The translations under genes and the position numbers were made by a program. The notes under the pieces were generated by a model. The model ran no database searches and had not been told where the DNA came from. It was given only the letters and a program-made list of their open reading frames with translations. From positions 1 through 64,000 of the forward strand of contig CAVRQQ010000002.1 in NCBI GenBank assembly GCA_963723355.1: a stretch of 64,000 nt of DNA, written 5' to 3'. Source of the stretch: JAFDBW01 sp963723355 (GTDB lineage Bacteria; Desulfobacterota; Desulfuromonadia; Desulfuromonadales; BM103). Of this stretch, positions 1-8,504 are shown piece after piece (the stretch's first letter is position 1; each line of letters begins with the position of its first letter).

Positions 1-135
1 ATTATACAGCCGAGGGTGTCGTCGGCCGGGACGCTGGTGGAAAGCTATGGCGGGCGTGTCGAGTTAATTAATTTCATCGACGGAAAATCGACGACCAACA
101 TTATCAACAAAATTCTTGAGTCTTACAAAGATTAA
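1..135 (+). CDS. C-terminal end of HldE/RfaE2 ADP-heptose synthase domain (partial)
   Basis: The first 44 codons of the window are open and end in TAA at 133-135. They read through ELINFIDGKSTTNII, the characteristic end of the nucleotidyltransferase domain that activates D-glycero-beta-D-manno-heptose 1-phosphate with ATP (RfaE domain II or the C-terminal half of HldE). The gene starts before the window, so I cannot tell whether it is a two-domain HldE or a stand-alone RfaE2. The heptose phosphatase GmhB lies 0.8 kb downstream on the same strand, which supports an LPS inner-core heptose role. The call rests on a short tail. Confidence 0.7.
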   Translation: MIQPRVSSAGTLVESYGGRVELINFIDGKSTTNIINKILESYKD

Positions 136-169
136 TCAAGCCTGATGAAACCGAGAGAGGCCCTCGCAG

Positions 170-859
170 ATGGGTATCGCACATAAAATCAGGCTTTGGA
201 ACAAGCTTCGTAAACTTCCCTGTGAAAAGCCGCAACTCTACCTTTTCCCGGAATACAGGTTTGGTTATATTCAGATCCCCAAGGTGGCCAGTCGCTCGAT
301 CCGTGCAGCCGTGACGGCTTTTATGTCAGGCGCCGCACCCGGCGAGGATGTCGACAAGAACCAGGTCGCGGAATATGAAACACGCTATGCCAGACACCTC
401 AAGCATGCGGAGATTGCCGCGCTGGCACGGGATAATTTTATTTTCGCCTTTGTCCGGAATCCATATGAGAGGGTTCACTCCTGTTACAAGAACAAGATTG
501 AAGATGTCAGGGCCTCAGGGGGGAGAAATATTTTTGAAAAGCATGGCATTGGCCTAGATGTAAGCTTCGATGAGTTTGTCCGCAGAATCGCGACACTGCC
601 TGATCATAAATCCGATCGGCATTTTCGTTCCCAGGCCTGGTTCCTGACCCATGAAGGGATTCTGGTTCCCGCTTTCGTGGGTAAACTTGAAAATATGGAC
701 AATGACTGGCAAATTCTTCAAGAACGTTTTGGTATTGCGCCGCCGCCGCAAATCAATGCAAGCAACCCAAATCCTCTGCCTGATATGGGTGATGCAACGA
801 GAGAGCATATTTTTATGCGTTATGCCGATGATTTCAGGCTTTTCGGCTACGATGAGTGA
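170..859 (+). CDS. Sulfotransferase family 2-type protein
   Basis: A 229-residue protein with the two PAPS-binding motifs of carbohydrate sulfotransferases: a 5'-phosphosulfate loop variant IPKVASRSI near residue 36 and a 3'-phosphate motif FVRNPYERVHSCY near residue 93. Such enzymes transfer sulfate from PAPS to sugar hydroxyls. No signal peptide or membrane segment is evident. It sits between the heptose genes rfaE2 and gmhB, an unusual place that suggests modification of core or O-antigen sugar. The acceptor cannot be read from sequence. It is the first of six sulfotransferase genes in the locus. The start ATG follows a purine-rich stretch (GAGAGAGG) about 12 bases upstream. Confidence 0.75.
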   Translation: MGIAHKIRLWNKLRKLPCEKPQLYLFPEYRFGYIQIPKVASRSIRAAVTAFMSGAAPGEDVDKNQVAEYETRYARHLKHAEIAALARDNFIFAFVRNPYERVHSCYKNKIEDVRASGGRNIFEKHGIGLDVSFDEFVRRIATLPDHKSDRHFRSQAWFLTHEGILVPAFVGKLENMDNDWQILQERFGIAPPPQINASNPNPLPDMGDATREHIFMRYADDFRLFGYDE

Positions 860-936
860 GTCGCCTGTGACGACCGCTTTTCATTCGTGCAAGAATTGTC
901 GTCCAGGCTGCTATGGTGCAGCAGGTGAACGCCATT

Positions 937-1443
937 ATGAATAGCATCGCCAAGCGTCCGGCAGTTTTTCTCGATCGCGACGGTACGATCAATCTGGAAA
1001 AGGACTACCTCTACAGGATTGAGGACTTTGAATTTATACCCGGTGTTCCGCAGGCGATAAAAAAGCTCAAACAGGCCGGCTATCTTGTCATTGTCGTGAC
1101 GAACCAATCCGGCGTAGCAAGGGGATATTTCGGCCTCGACGATGTGACTCGACTGCATGAACATATACAGAAGCAACTGGTTGCTGCAGGGACAGGGATA
1201 GATGCTTTTTATGTGTGTCCTCATCACCCTGAAAAAGGGCAGGGGGAGTATCTTAAAAAATGCGATTGCCGAAAGGGTCAGCCCGGATTGTTGATTCAGG
1301 CTGGTGCTGATCTGGGCATTGACCTGCAGAAGTCTTTCATGATTGGAGATAAGGTTGCTGATATCGAGGCCGCTGAAAATGCCGGTTGCCAGCCGATCTT
1401 GGTTTTGACCGGATACGGTCATGAAGTCACGACTTCGGATTGA
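937..1443 (+). CDS. gmhB: D-glycero-D-manno-heptose 1,7-bisphosphate 7-phosphatase
   Basis: HAD-superfamily phosphatase of about 168 residues. The nucleophile motif FLDRDGTIN is followed by VVTNQSG (motif II) and FMIGDKVADIEAA (motif IV). The cysteine/histidine cluster CPHHPEKGQG...CDCRKGQPG is the zinc-binding loop typical of GmhB. It removes the 7-phosphate in ADP-heptose synthesis and acts in the cytoplasm. I take the ATG at 937 because the HAD motif then starts near residue 10 as usual. An in-frame ATG at 913 would add eight residues and has no better ribosome site. The heptose activation gene upstream fits the same pathway. Confidence 0.88.
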   Translation: MNSIAKRPAVFLDRDGTINLEKDYLYRIEDFEFIPGVPQAIKKLKQAGYLVIVVTNQSGVARGYFGLDDVTRLHEHIQKQLVAAGTGIDAFYVCPHHPEKGQGEYLKKCDCRKGQPGLLIQAGADLGIDLQKSFMIGDKVADIEAAENAGCQPILVLTGYGHEVTTSD

Positions 1444-1533
1444 CGAAAATCGTGCAATTATCTGCGAAAATCTTGCGTCTGCAGTTGGCGTCATTCTGGG
1501 CCATAATAAGTCAAATTAATTCGGAGATTAGTT

Positions 1534-2617
1534 TTGAAAAATATCCTTGTTACAGGTGGTTGCGGGTTTATCGGTGCCAATTTCGTCAAGCTTTTAAGGG
1601 AGGTTCGCCCCGACGTTCGAATTATCAACCTCGACAAATTAACCTACGCCGGTAACCTGGTAAATCTTGGAGAAATACCTGAAGACGAACATTACAAATT
1701 TGTCCTGGGTGACATATGTGACCCTTCTCTTATTGAGCGTCTTTTTGCCAAAGAAAAATTCGATACAGTTGTCCATTTTGCCGCCGAGTCCCATGTCGAC
1801 CGCAGTATCGAAGGGCCGTCAGCCTTTATCGAGACCAACATCATCGGCACCTTCACCCTGCTCGAAGCCGCCCGCAAGCACTGGTTATGCAGAGACGCGG
1901 GACGCGGGACGCGGGACGCGAAAGACTGTCGATTCCTGCACATTTCGACGGATGAAGTCTATGGCTCACTGGGTGAAACGGGCCTCTTCACGGAAACCAC
2001 ACCTTACGATCCGCGTTCTCCTTATTCAGCGAGTAAAGCTTCTTCTGATCATCTGGTGAGCGCCTACTATCACACCTACGACCTGCCGGTGCTGATTACC
2101 AACTGCTCAAACAACTACGGCCCCTACCAGTTCCCGGAAAAGCTGATTCCTTTGATCATCAACAATGCCTTGAATGGCAATGATCTTCCCGTTTATGGTG
2201 ATGGTAAAAACGTGCGTGACTGGCTTTTTGTGGTTGACCATTGCAAAGCGATTCTAAAGGTCCTTGATCAGGGCAGGGTTGGAGAGACCTACAACGTCGG
2301 CGGTAACAGCGAGAAGCAAAACATCGAGGTCGTGCAGACGATCTGCGACATTCTCGATGAGAAAGTCGTCTCCGCTTGCGACCGGTCAGCCTCGCCGTTC
2401 CCTGATCAAGTTCGTCAAGGACCGCGCTGGACATGACCGTCGTTATGCCATCGATGCCACCAAGATCAGGAATGACCTTGGCTGGGGGCCTTCAGTGACT
2501 TTTGAGGATGGTATCCGCAGGACGATCGACTGGTATCTTGAAAATAAAAATTGGATGGCCGGGGTGCTTGACGGATCGTACCAGGAATATTATGCAAAGA
2601 TGTATGAGGGAAGATGA
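1534..2617 (+). pseudogene. rfbB: dTDP-glucose 4,6-dehydratase, frameshifted
   Basis: A full-length RfbB is present but split over two frames. The first (1534 to about 2390, TTG start) has the NAD-binding GGCGFIGANF, the TDEVYG strand and YSASKASSDH with the catalytic Tyr-Lys. The second frame picks up at SLIKFVKDRAGHDRRY and runs to 2617, holding the family's usual C-terminal region. One extra base (or two missing) near 2385-2395 explains the break. The enzyme would make dTDP-4-keto-6-deoxyglucose for L-rhamnose. A second oddity is a 7-nt tandem tract at 1894-1921, translated as DAGRGTRDA in the variable loop just before the TDEVYG strand. Whether the frameshift is real or an assembly indel cannot be decided; without the C-terminus the product would probably be inactive. 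Confidence 0.85.
1894..1921 (+). repeat. 7-nt tandem tract (GACGCGG units) inside rfbB
   Basis: Four consecutive units of GACGCGG, the last ending GACGCGA, at 1894-1921. They are read in frame in the loop of RfbB between an alpha helix and the TDEVYG strand. The same word family recurs at 34316-34353, 42940-43080 and 49622-49744 in other gene contexts. Confidence 0.85.
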
Positions 2618-2648
2618 AACGTTATGATGAGACCGTTATAAAGAGAAC

Positions 2649-2707
2649 GTGACAAACAACCCGTAACGGGGTTTTCATCACGTGTCACTGTTTCTTCACA
2701 ACGGGAT
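2649..2707 (+). repeat. TCACGG-type repeat, 5' copy of a 34-nt direct repeat
   Basis: Starts with a 34-nt stretch (GTGACAAACAACCC...) that occurs again, identical, at 4040-4073. Inside is AACCC-gtaacg-GGGTT, able to form a small hairpin, followed by TCAC words. Together with the copy at 4040 it brackets the four-helix-bundle gene and rfbD. It fills the gap after rfbB. Confidence 0.8.
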
Positions 2708-2730
2708 GTTTATCAACGGAGGGGGTTGTA

Positions 2731-3093
2731 ATGAAAATGAGAAGTCATAAAGATCTTGATGTCTGGAAACGCAGCATGAATTTGGCCACAGGGGTTTATG
2801 AGTTAACCCGCACTTGGCCGTCGAATGAACAATACGGCATAACCTCACAAGTGAGACGTGCAGCAGTGTCTGTGCCATCGAACATAGCGGAAGGCGCGGC
2901 ACGTTCTAGCGCTAAGGATTTTTCTCGGTTCATTGATATTGCCCAAGGCTCTCTGGCCGAAGTTGAGACCCAGTTAGAACTTGCCGGCAGGATAGGCATA
3001 ATTGACGGGGATTCAGGGTTAGAAAACGAAATCATCTCAGTGCGTCGCATGCTTGGCGGTTTGAAGAAGAGTTTGTTGAGAGTACCGTCATGA
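2731..3093 (+). CDS. Four-helix-bundle protein (S23 / 23S rRNA-IVS protein family)
   Basis: A 120-residue, all-helical protein with the family core RRAAVSVPSNIAEGAARSS and the following GSLAEVETQLELA helix. This family (four helix bundle protein, relatives of the 23S rRNA intervening-sequence protein and of Avd of diversity-generating retroelements) has no agreed cellular role. RBS GGAGGGGG lies 5 bases before the ATG. Its stop overlaps the rfbD start in ATGA, so rfbD translation may be coupled to it. It is not part of a standard rhamnose operon: it sits between rfbB and rfbD, just after a repeat tract. A paralogue of the same length is at 28017-28379, also next to tracts. Family call is firm; function is unknown. 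Confidence 0.85.
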   Translation: MKMRSHKDLDVWKRSMNLATGVYELTRTWPSNEQYGITSQVRRAAVSVPSNIAEGAARSSAKDFSRFIDIAQGSLAEVETQLELAGRIGIIDGDSGLENEIISVRRMLGGLKKSLLRVPS

Positions 3094-4034
3094 CTTTATC
3101 TGAAAATCCTGTCACGGATCAATCGTCACTTGTTGTCGCTCTCATAGGCTCCAACGGCATGCTCGCGAAGATGGTCCGAGAGCGTGCGCCTAAGAATTAT
3201 CGACTATTCCTTTTCGATCTGCCGGAGTTCGACATGACTGATCGGACACAGGTGCTGCAGGAAATGGAAAATTTGCAGCCGGATATGATCATCAATTGTG
3301 CGGCATATACGAACGTTGATGGTGCTGAAAACGAACGCGAGTTGGCCATGAAGGTAAATGGCACTGCAGTCGGTTTGCTTGCCGAGGCGGCCGTGAGGAC
3401 TGATGCCACGCTAGTTCATATATCAACCGACTATGTCTTCGACGGAACCAGGATTGACCCTTATAAGGAAACAGATTCAACCAACCCAATGTCTGTTTAT
3501 GGCCAGTCAAAACTTCTTGGTGAACAGTCTGTTATGGCTTCTGGTTTAACAAAGCACTTTATAGTCAGGACGAGCTGGCTTTACGGTCCTGGAGGCAGCA
3601 ACTTCGTCGAAACAATTATACGCCTGGCTGCGACCAGAGAAGATTTGCGCATTATTGATGACCAAATTGGCAGCCCGACCTATACTGCTGACCTAGCAGA
3701 CGCAATTTTTAACCTGTTGTCGTTATCTGATCACCGATCACCGGTCACCGATCACGATCCATACGGCATTTATCACTTCTCCAACGAGGGTCACTGCAGC
3801 TGGTACGAATTCGCCTGCGCAATTGTGGAAGAAGCACGTGCCAATGGATTGGAATGTAAGGTCAGTGCGATTCACCCGATCTGCACCGAAGAGTATCCAT
3901 TGCCGGCAAAACGACCGGCTAATTCGATGTTCGACAAGTCCAAGTACAAAGCCGCAACCGGTGCAGAGATACCGGAATGGCGAGAGAGTTTGCGCGATTA
4001 CATGGGGAGTAGAGAAAAAGTGGCCGTAACGTAG
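3090..4034 (+). CDS. rfbD: dTDP-4-dehydrorhamnose reductase
   Basis: A 314-residue SDR protein. It has the Rossmann start VVALIGSNGMLAKMV, HISTDYVFDG, and the YGQSKLLGE motif with the catalytic Tyr and Lys, then RTSWLYG. It reduces dTDP-4-keto-L-rhamnose to dTDP-L-rhamnose, the last step of the pathway, in the cytoplasm. The start ATG overlaps the previous stop. Near residue 213 the sequence reads LSDHRSPVTDHDPYGIYHFSN: the segment SDHRSPVTDHD is encoded by a 7-nt tandem tract (GATCACC units, 3729-3756) that stays in frame within a loop before the GIYHFSN strand. The rest of the protein looks intact, so function is plausible. Confidence 0.93.
   Translation: MTLSENPVTDQSSLVVALIGSNGMLAKMVRERAPKNYRLFLFDLPEFDMTDRTQVLQEMENLQPDMIINCAAYTNVDGAENERELAMKVNGTAVGLLAEAAVRTDATLVHISTDYVFDGTRIDPYKETDSTNPMSVYGQSKLLGEQSVMASGLTKHFIVRTSWLYGPGGSNFVETIIRLAATREDLRIIDDQIGSPTYTADLADAIFNLLSLSDHRSPVTDHDPYGIYHFSNEGHCSWYEFACAIVEEARANGLECKVSAIHPICTEEYPLPAKRPANSMFDKSKYKAATGAEIPEWRESLRDYMGSREKVAVT
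3729..3756 (+). repeat. 7-nt tandem tract (GATCACC units) inside rfbD
   Basis: Four units in a row: GATCACC, GATCACC, GGTCACC, GATCACG. The tract is translated as part of RfbD without breaking the frame. The same word appears twice in the intergenic tract at 31916-32026. Confidence 0.85.
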
Positions 4035-4039
4035 GGCCC

Positions 4040-4110
4040 GTGACAAACAACCCGTAACGGGGTTTTCATCACGCGTCACGGTTTCATCATCACGTTTTTT
4101 TATCACGGAG
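4040..4110 (+). repeat. TCACGG-type repeat, 3' copy of the 34-nt direct repeat
   Basis: Begins with the same 34 nt as 2649-2682, then continues with TCACG words spaced 7 and 14 nt apart to the rfbA ribosome site. It lies between the rfbD stop (4034) and the rfbA start (4116). Confidence 0.8.
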
Positions 4111-4115
4111 TTCAC

Positions 4116-4991
4116 ATGTCTGGAGTTAAAAAAGGTATCGTCCTGGCCGGTGGTGCCGGGAGCAGATTGTATCCCTTGACTCTGGTGGCCAGCAAGCAGC
4201 TGCAGCCAGTTTACGACAAGCCGATGATTTACTATCCCTTGTCGACCCTGATGATGGCCGGAATTCGCGACATCCTGATCATCTCCACACCGCACGATAC
4301 CCCTCGTTTCGAGGCATTGCTGGGCGATGGCAGTCGTTGGGGGATCAGCTTGACGTACAAGGTCCAGCCGGAACCGAAAGGCATCGCCCAGGCGTTCCTG
4401 GTCGGCGAGGAATTCATCGCCAATGAAAACGTGGCCCTGATTCTTGGTGACAACATTTTTTACGGCAAGATGGGTTTTGATCGCACGGTCGCGGAATTCT
4501 CCGAAGGGGCCATGGTGTTCGGCTACCCGGTGCATGATCCGGAACGTTACGGCGTGGTCGAGTTCGACAAGTCAGGCAAGGTCCTGAGCATCGAGGAAAA
4601 GCCCGCCCAGCCCAAATCGCACTATGCGATTCCCGGCCTCTATCTCTACGACCGGAACATCGTTGCCGTGACGAAGGCCCTTAAACCTTCAGCGCGCGGT
4701 GAACTTGAGATCACGGACGTCAACAAGGCGTACCTGCAAAAGCAGCAGCTGATGGTCGAGAAGCTCGGCCGAGGTATTGCCTGGCTAGACACCGGCACTC
4801 ACGAAAGCTTGCTGGAGGCAAGTCATTTTATCGGGACCCTGGAGGCGCGTCAGGGTCTCAAGATCGCCTGTCTCGAGGAAATTGCCTTGCACAATGGTTT
4901 TATTGACAAGCGGGGCATGGCGGACGTTATTGCCGCAACGCCGGCATCGAGTTATCGAACATATCTCGAACGGGTTTTGCGAGAATTCTGA
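4116..4991 (+). CDS. rfbA: Glucose-1-phosphate thymidylyltransferase
   Basis: A 291-residue protein, the usual length. The N-terminal nucleotide-binding motif GIVLAGGAGSRLYPLT is followed by KQLQPVYDKPMIYYP, LGDNIFYG and EEKPAQPKSHYA, all standard for RmlA. It condenses dTTP and glucose-1-phosphate to dTDP-glucose, the first step of the rhamnose pathway. It is cytoplasmic and in most bacteria is feedback-inhibited by dTDP-rhamnose. A ribosome site GGAG is five bases before the ATG. It lies between rfbD and rfbC; all rfb genes are on one strand. Confidence 0.96.
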   Translation: MSGVKKGIVLAGGAGSRLYPLTLVASKQLQPVYDKPMIYYPLSTLMMAGIRDILIISTPHDTPRFEALLGDGSRWGISLTYKVQPEPKGIAQAFLVGEEFIANENVALILGDNIFYGKMGFDRTVAEFSEGAMVFGYPVHDPERYGVVEFDKSGKVLSIEEKPAQPKSHYAIPGLYLYDRNIVAVTKALKPSARGELEITDVNKAYLQKQQLMVEKLGRGIAWLDTGTHESLLEASHFIGTLEARQGLKIACLEEIALHNGFIDKRGMADVIAATPASSYRTYLERVLREF

Positions 4992-5012
4992 TCGAGGGGC
5001 GGGGAGACTGAG

Positions 5013-5567
5013 ATGCCTATAGAAGTTGTTAAAACAGATTTACCTGAAGTTCTGCTTATCAAGCCCCGTGTATTCGAAGACGAGCGTGGTTTTTTCTTTG
5101 AATCGTTCAACAAGCGAGACTGGCTTGATGCGACTGGTATCGATTGTGATTTCGTGCAGGACAATCACTCAAGATCGACCAAAGGCGTGCTGCGCGGTCT
5201 GCACTACCAGCTGCCGCCTGCGGCACAAGGGAAGCTTGTCCGAGTCCTTGTTGGTGAGATCTTTGATGTTGCTGTTGACATCCGTCGGGATTCACCAAGC
5301 TTTGGTAAATGGGTGGGGCAACTTTTGTCAGCAGAAAACAAGCTGCAGATGTGGATTCCCGAAGGCTTTGCGCATGGCTTTCTGGTTTTGAGTGACGTAT
5401 CTGAGGTATTTTACAAAACAACAGGCTATTATTCAAAAGATCATGAGCAAGAAATTGCCTGGAATGACAATGATATTGCTATAGAGTGGCCGGTTTTTGT
5501 TACACCAGTGTTGTCAGAAAAGGATCGCGATGCCTCTCTTCTGAATTCCAAACTTTCTCTATTTTGA
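5013..5567 (+). CDS. rfbC: dTDP-4-dehydrorhamnose 3,5-epimerase
   Basis: A 184-residue cupin-fold epimerase. It shows EDERGFFFESF, the substrate motif QDNHSRS, LRGLHYQ with the catalytic His, and WIPEGFAHGFLVLSD. It converts dTDP-4-keto-6-deoxyglucose to dTDP-4-keto-L-rhamnose. It starts 22 bases after the rfbA stop with GGGGAG upstream. The decayed rfbC remnant near 26.5 kb is clearly related to it. No frame problem is seen here. Confidence 0.95.
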   Translation: MPIEVVKTDLPEVLLIKPRVFEDERGFFFESFNKRDWLDATGIDCDFVQDNHSRSTKGVLRGLHYQLPPAAQGKLVRVLVGEIFDVAVDIRRDSPSFGKWVGQLLSAENKLQMWIPEGFAHGFLVLSDVSEVFYKTTGYYSKDHEQEIAWNDNDIAIEWPVFVTPVLSEKDRDASLLNSKLSLF

Positions 5568-5587
5568 AGGAATGGTAGTGTCATTCA

Positions 5588-5615
5588 TTGTTCATTTTGT
5601 GATTTAGACTAATAT
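5588..5615 (+). promoter_or_regulatory. Possible sigma-70 promoter before wbpB
   Basis: TTGTTC (5588-5593) and TAATAT (5610-5615) are separated by 16 bases in the AT-rich 90-bp gap between rfbC and wbpB. It would start the wbpB-wbpD-wbpE genes separately from the rhamnose genes. The -35 is a weak match. Confidence 0.35.
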
Positions 5616-5657
5616 ATCCAGAGTTGCTAGTCAGGGAAACCTGGCAGGGAGATAACA

Positions 5658-6627
5658 GTGTCCACAGACAATAAGAATCCTAAAAATTTTGCACTGATAG
5701 GAGCCGGCGGTTATATAGCCCCTCGGCATATGAAAGCGATCCGTGACACTGGAAACAGGATTGTTGCGGCTTTGGACCCTTCAGACTCAGTTGGAATTCT
5801 TGATAGCTATTCTCATGATATTGCTTTTTTTACTGAATTTGAACGTTTTGACAGGCATATCGATAAATTGCGCCGTCAGGGCGAGAAGGAGAGAGTCCAC
5901 TACGTGAGTATCTGTTCACCGAATTACCTGCATGATGCTCATATTCGTTTCGCGCTCCGATCCGGGGCTGATGCTATCTGTGAAAAGCCGATTGTTCTTA
6001 ATCCTTGGAATGTTGATGCGCTAGCAGAAATTGAGAGGGAAACGGGTAGAAAAATTTACAATATACTTGCAGTTGAGAACTCACCCCGCCATCATTGCAT
6101 TAAAAGAGAAAGTCGCCAAGGTTGAAAAAAAAGAGAAGTATGAAATCGATCTGACCTACATGACCTCGCGAGGTCGTTGGTATTTCACATCATGGAAAGG
6201 TGATCATTCCAAATCAGGCGGAGTCGCCACTAATATAGGGGTTCACTTTTTTGATATGCTGATGTGGATTTTCGGCGGGGTAAAACACCACGAAGTGCAT
6301 TTGGCAGAAGATGCCAGAACGGCTGGTTTTATTGAGTTTGAGAAAGCCAATGTTCGCTGGTTCCTTTCAGTAGACCGCAACGATTTGCCAGAAGAGGCTG
6401 TTGCCGCCGGCAAGACCACCTTTCGCTCGATCACGGTAGATGGGGAAGAATTCGAATTCTCGGAAGGTTTTACCGACTTGCATACCATCGTATATCAGGA
6501 GATCCTTGCTGGCAGGGGATTCGGCCTGGATGATGCGAGGCCCTCCATAAACTTGGTCTATGAACTTAGAAATGCCAAACCAACGCCAGTATCCGGGGAA
6601 CACACCCATCCTCTGTTAATGACCTGA
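5658..6627 (+). pseudogene. wbpB: UDP-2-acetamido-2-deoxyglucuronate 3-dehydrogenase-like, frameshifted
   Basis: Gfo/Idh/MocA-family oxidoreductase. The N-terminal frame (GTG start at 5658) begins NFALIGAGGYIAPRHMKAI and contains YVSICSPNYLHD and CEKPIVLNPW. The continuation in another frame has THPAIIALKEKV, DLTYMTSRGRWYF, SWKGDHSKSGGVATNIG and SITVDGEEFEFSEGFTDLH. Recalled WbpB has the same blocks in the same order, so identity is good. A one-base change near 6062-6070 (around ATACTTGCAG, not a long homopolymer) separates the two. The enzyme oxidises C3 of UDP-GlcNAcA for the diacetamido-uronic acid pathway, supplying WbpE. GGGA precedes the GTG by seven bases. Confidence 0.82.
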
Positions 6628-6657
6628 CTTGCTTTTATCTTTATTAAGGAGAGAGAA

Positions 6658-7312
6658 ATGTCCGAATATTTTGCTCATGAATCCTCATATGTTGATGAAG
6701 GTGCCATTGTTGGTAAAGGAACTAAAATCTGGCACTTTTCTCATGTTATGAAAGGAGCTGAAATTGGTGAACGCTGCAGCTTTGGACAGAACTGCTGTGT
6801 TTCACCTGGAGTGGTTATCGGCAACAATGTCAAAGTGCAAAATAATGTCTCTATTTACGAAGGGACGACCATCGAGGACGATGTTTTTCTTGGCCCTTCC
6901 TGTGTGCTGACAAATGTGACCAACCCAAGATCACAGGTGCTGCGCCGCGCTCTGTACGAGCCAACCCTCTTGCGCCGTGGTTGCTCTATTGGAGCGAATG
7001 CGACGATTGTTTGCGGCATCACCCTCGGCCGTTACTCTTTTGTCGCGGCCGGTGCGCGTGGTGGCCAAAGATGTCCCAGATTATGCCCTGATGGTTGGCG
7101 TGCCGGCACGGCAGAAAGGCTGGATGAGCCGTCACGGTCTTCCGCTCAATAAACCTGATGCCGAAGGAGTGATGGTCTGCCCGGAAAGTGGGCTACGTTA
7201 TCAGGAGATGGAGCTGGGTGTGTTGCGCTGTCTGGATCTTGATGAGGATGCGCCACTTCCTGAGGCCTTGGCTGTCGGTAAGGTCGTTTACGATGAACTC
7301 AAACAGAAATAA
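6658..7312 (+). pseudogene. wbpD: UDP-2-acetamido-3-amino-glucuronate N-acetyltransferase, frameshifted
   Basis: Left-handed beta-helix acyltransferase of the hexapeptide-repeat family. The first frame has VDEGAIVGKGTKIWHFSHV, SFGQNCCVSPGVVIG and LTNVTNPRS. Near 7050-7060 the frame shifts, and the second frame continues VAKDVPDYALMVGVPARQKGWMSRHG to 7312, including the C-terminal CPESGLRY segment seen in WbpD proteins. The enzyme N-acetylates the 3-amino group made by WbpE. RBS AAGGAG lies 8 bases before the ATG. If the frameshift is real, the last coils and tail of the helix are lost. Confidence 0.82.
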
Positions 7313-7320
7313 GGCATGGC

Positions 7321-8490
7321 ATGCAATTCATTGATCTCAACGCACAACAGCAAAGAATCCGCCCGCAGATTGATGCTGGTATCAAACGAGTACTGGATCA
7401 CGGCAATTACATCATGGGTCCAGAGGTGTCGGAACTTGAGAGTAAACTGGCCGATTTCGCCGGCGTCAAACATTGCATCGGCGTAGCCAGTGGGACCGAT
7501 GCTCTTCTCATGGCGCTTATGGCTTATGGCATTGGACCGGGTGATGCGATCTTTACCACACCATTTACCTTTGTTGCCACAGGAGAGGTTATCTCGCTGT
7601 TAGGTGCTACTCCGGTTTTTGTGGATATTGACCCACGAACCTTTAATATCGATCCACAAAAGCTCGAAGAAGCAATAGAGGGTTTTTCATCTAAACGATC
7701 TGCGATCAACAATATACCCTTAACACCTAAAGGAATCATCCCCGTAGATCTGTTCGGTCTGCCTGCTGATTACGATGCGATTAATCAAATCGCACGCAAG
7801 CACGATCTGTTCGTTGTGGAAGATGCGGCCCAGGGGTTTGGCGGTGAGTATAAAGGACGCATGGCTGGAAGCCTTGCCGACGTAGCGACGACCAGTTTTT
7901 TTCCGGCTAAACCTTTGGGTTGTTACGGGGATGGCGGAGCTATCTTCACCGATGATGACGCATTGGCAGATAAACTATCTTCAATCCGAGTGCATGGTAA
8001 GGGCAAGGATAAATATGATAATGTGCGCGTCGGTCTCAATGGCCGTCTTGATACAATTCAGGCAGCGGTTTTGCTCACCAAGTTGGAGATCTTCCCTGAT
8101 GAAATCAGGGCAAGGCAAGGTGTTGCTGAAACCTACAGTCGATTGCTGGGAGATACTCCTGGAATAATAACACCAATTGTTTCAAGTGGCTATAAAAGTG
8201 CCTGGGCCCAATATTCCGTTCTGACCGAGGGGCGGGAGGAGTTACAGAAGGCTCTTCACGAGCGTGGGATCCCTACAGCGGTTTACTACCCAAAACCTCT
8301 TCATCAGCAATCTGCCTTTGCTGACTTAGGTTATCGCGCTGGGGATTTCCCTGTTTCAGAGGATGTGGCCGGTCGTATTTTAAGCTTGCCAATGCATCCT
8401 TATCTACTGTTAGAAGATCAATGTAAGATTGTTGAAGAAATAATAAAAGTTCTGTCTGGTTGCAGGAGGATTAGTGACAGCAGGTTTTAA
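7321..8490 (+). CDS. wbpE: UDP-2-acetamido-2-deoxy-3-oxo-glucuronate aminotransferase
   Basis: A 389-residue DegT/DnrJ/EryC1 sugar aminotransferase using PLP. It begins MQFIDLNAQQQRIRPQI, has GVASGTDALLMAL (phosphate binding), VEDAAQGFGGEYKGR, and TTSFFPAKPLGCYGDGG, whose Lys binds PLP. It transfers an amino group to C3 of the UDP-sugar made by WbpB. It follows wbpD by 8 bases. The gene is intact although both partner genes are frameshifted. The nucleotide-sugar dehydrogenase WbpA and epimerase WbpI are not in this window. Confidence 0.92.
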   Translation: MQFIDLNAQQQRIRPQIDAGIKRVLDHGNYIMGPEVSELESKLADFAGVKHCIGVASGTDALLMALMAYGIGPGDAIFTTPFTFVATGEVISLLGATPVFVDIDPRTFNIDPQKLEEAIEGFSSKRSAINNIPLTPKGIIPVDLFGLPADYDAINQIARKHDLFVVEDAAQGFGGEYKGRMAGSLADVATTSFFPAKPLGCYGDGGAIFTDDDALADKLSSIRVHGKGKDKYDNVRVGLNGRLDTIQAAVLLTKLEIFPDEIRARQGVAETYSRLLGDTPGIITPIVSSGYKSAWAQYSVLTEGREELQKALHERGIPTAVYYPKPLHQQSAFADLGYRAGDFPVSEDVAGRILSLPMHPYLLLEDQCKIVEEIIKVLSGCRRISDSRF

Positions 8491-8504
8491 ATAAAAAGAT
8501 ATGC

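Noticed and set aside
847..1494. 215-codon minus-strand open frame opposite gmhB
   Set aside because: gmhB on the plus strand has all HAD motifs; the reverse frame shows none.
3738..4535. 265-codon minus-strand open frame across rfbD and rfbA
   Set aside because: It overlaps two well-supported genes and reads like antisense of GC-rich codons; no recognisable domain.
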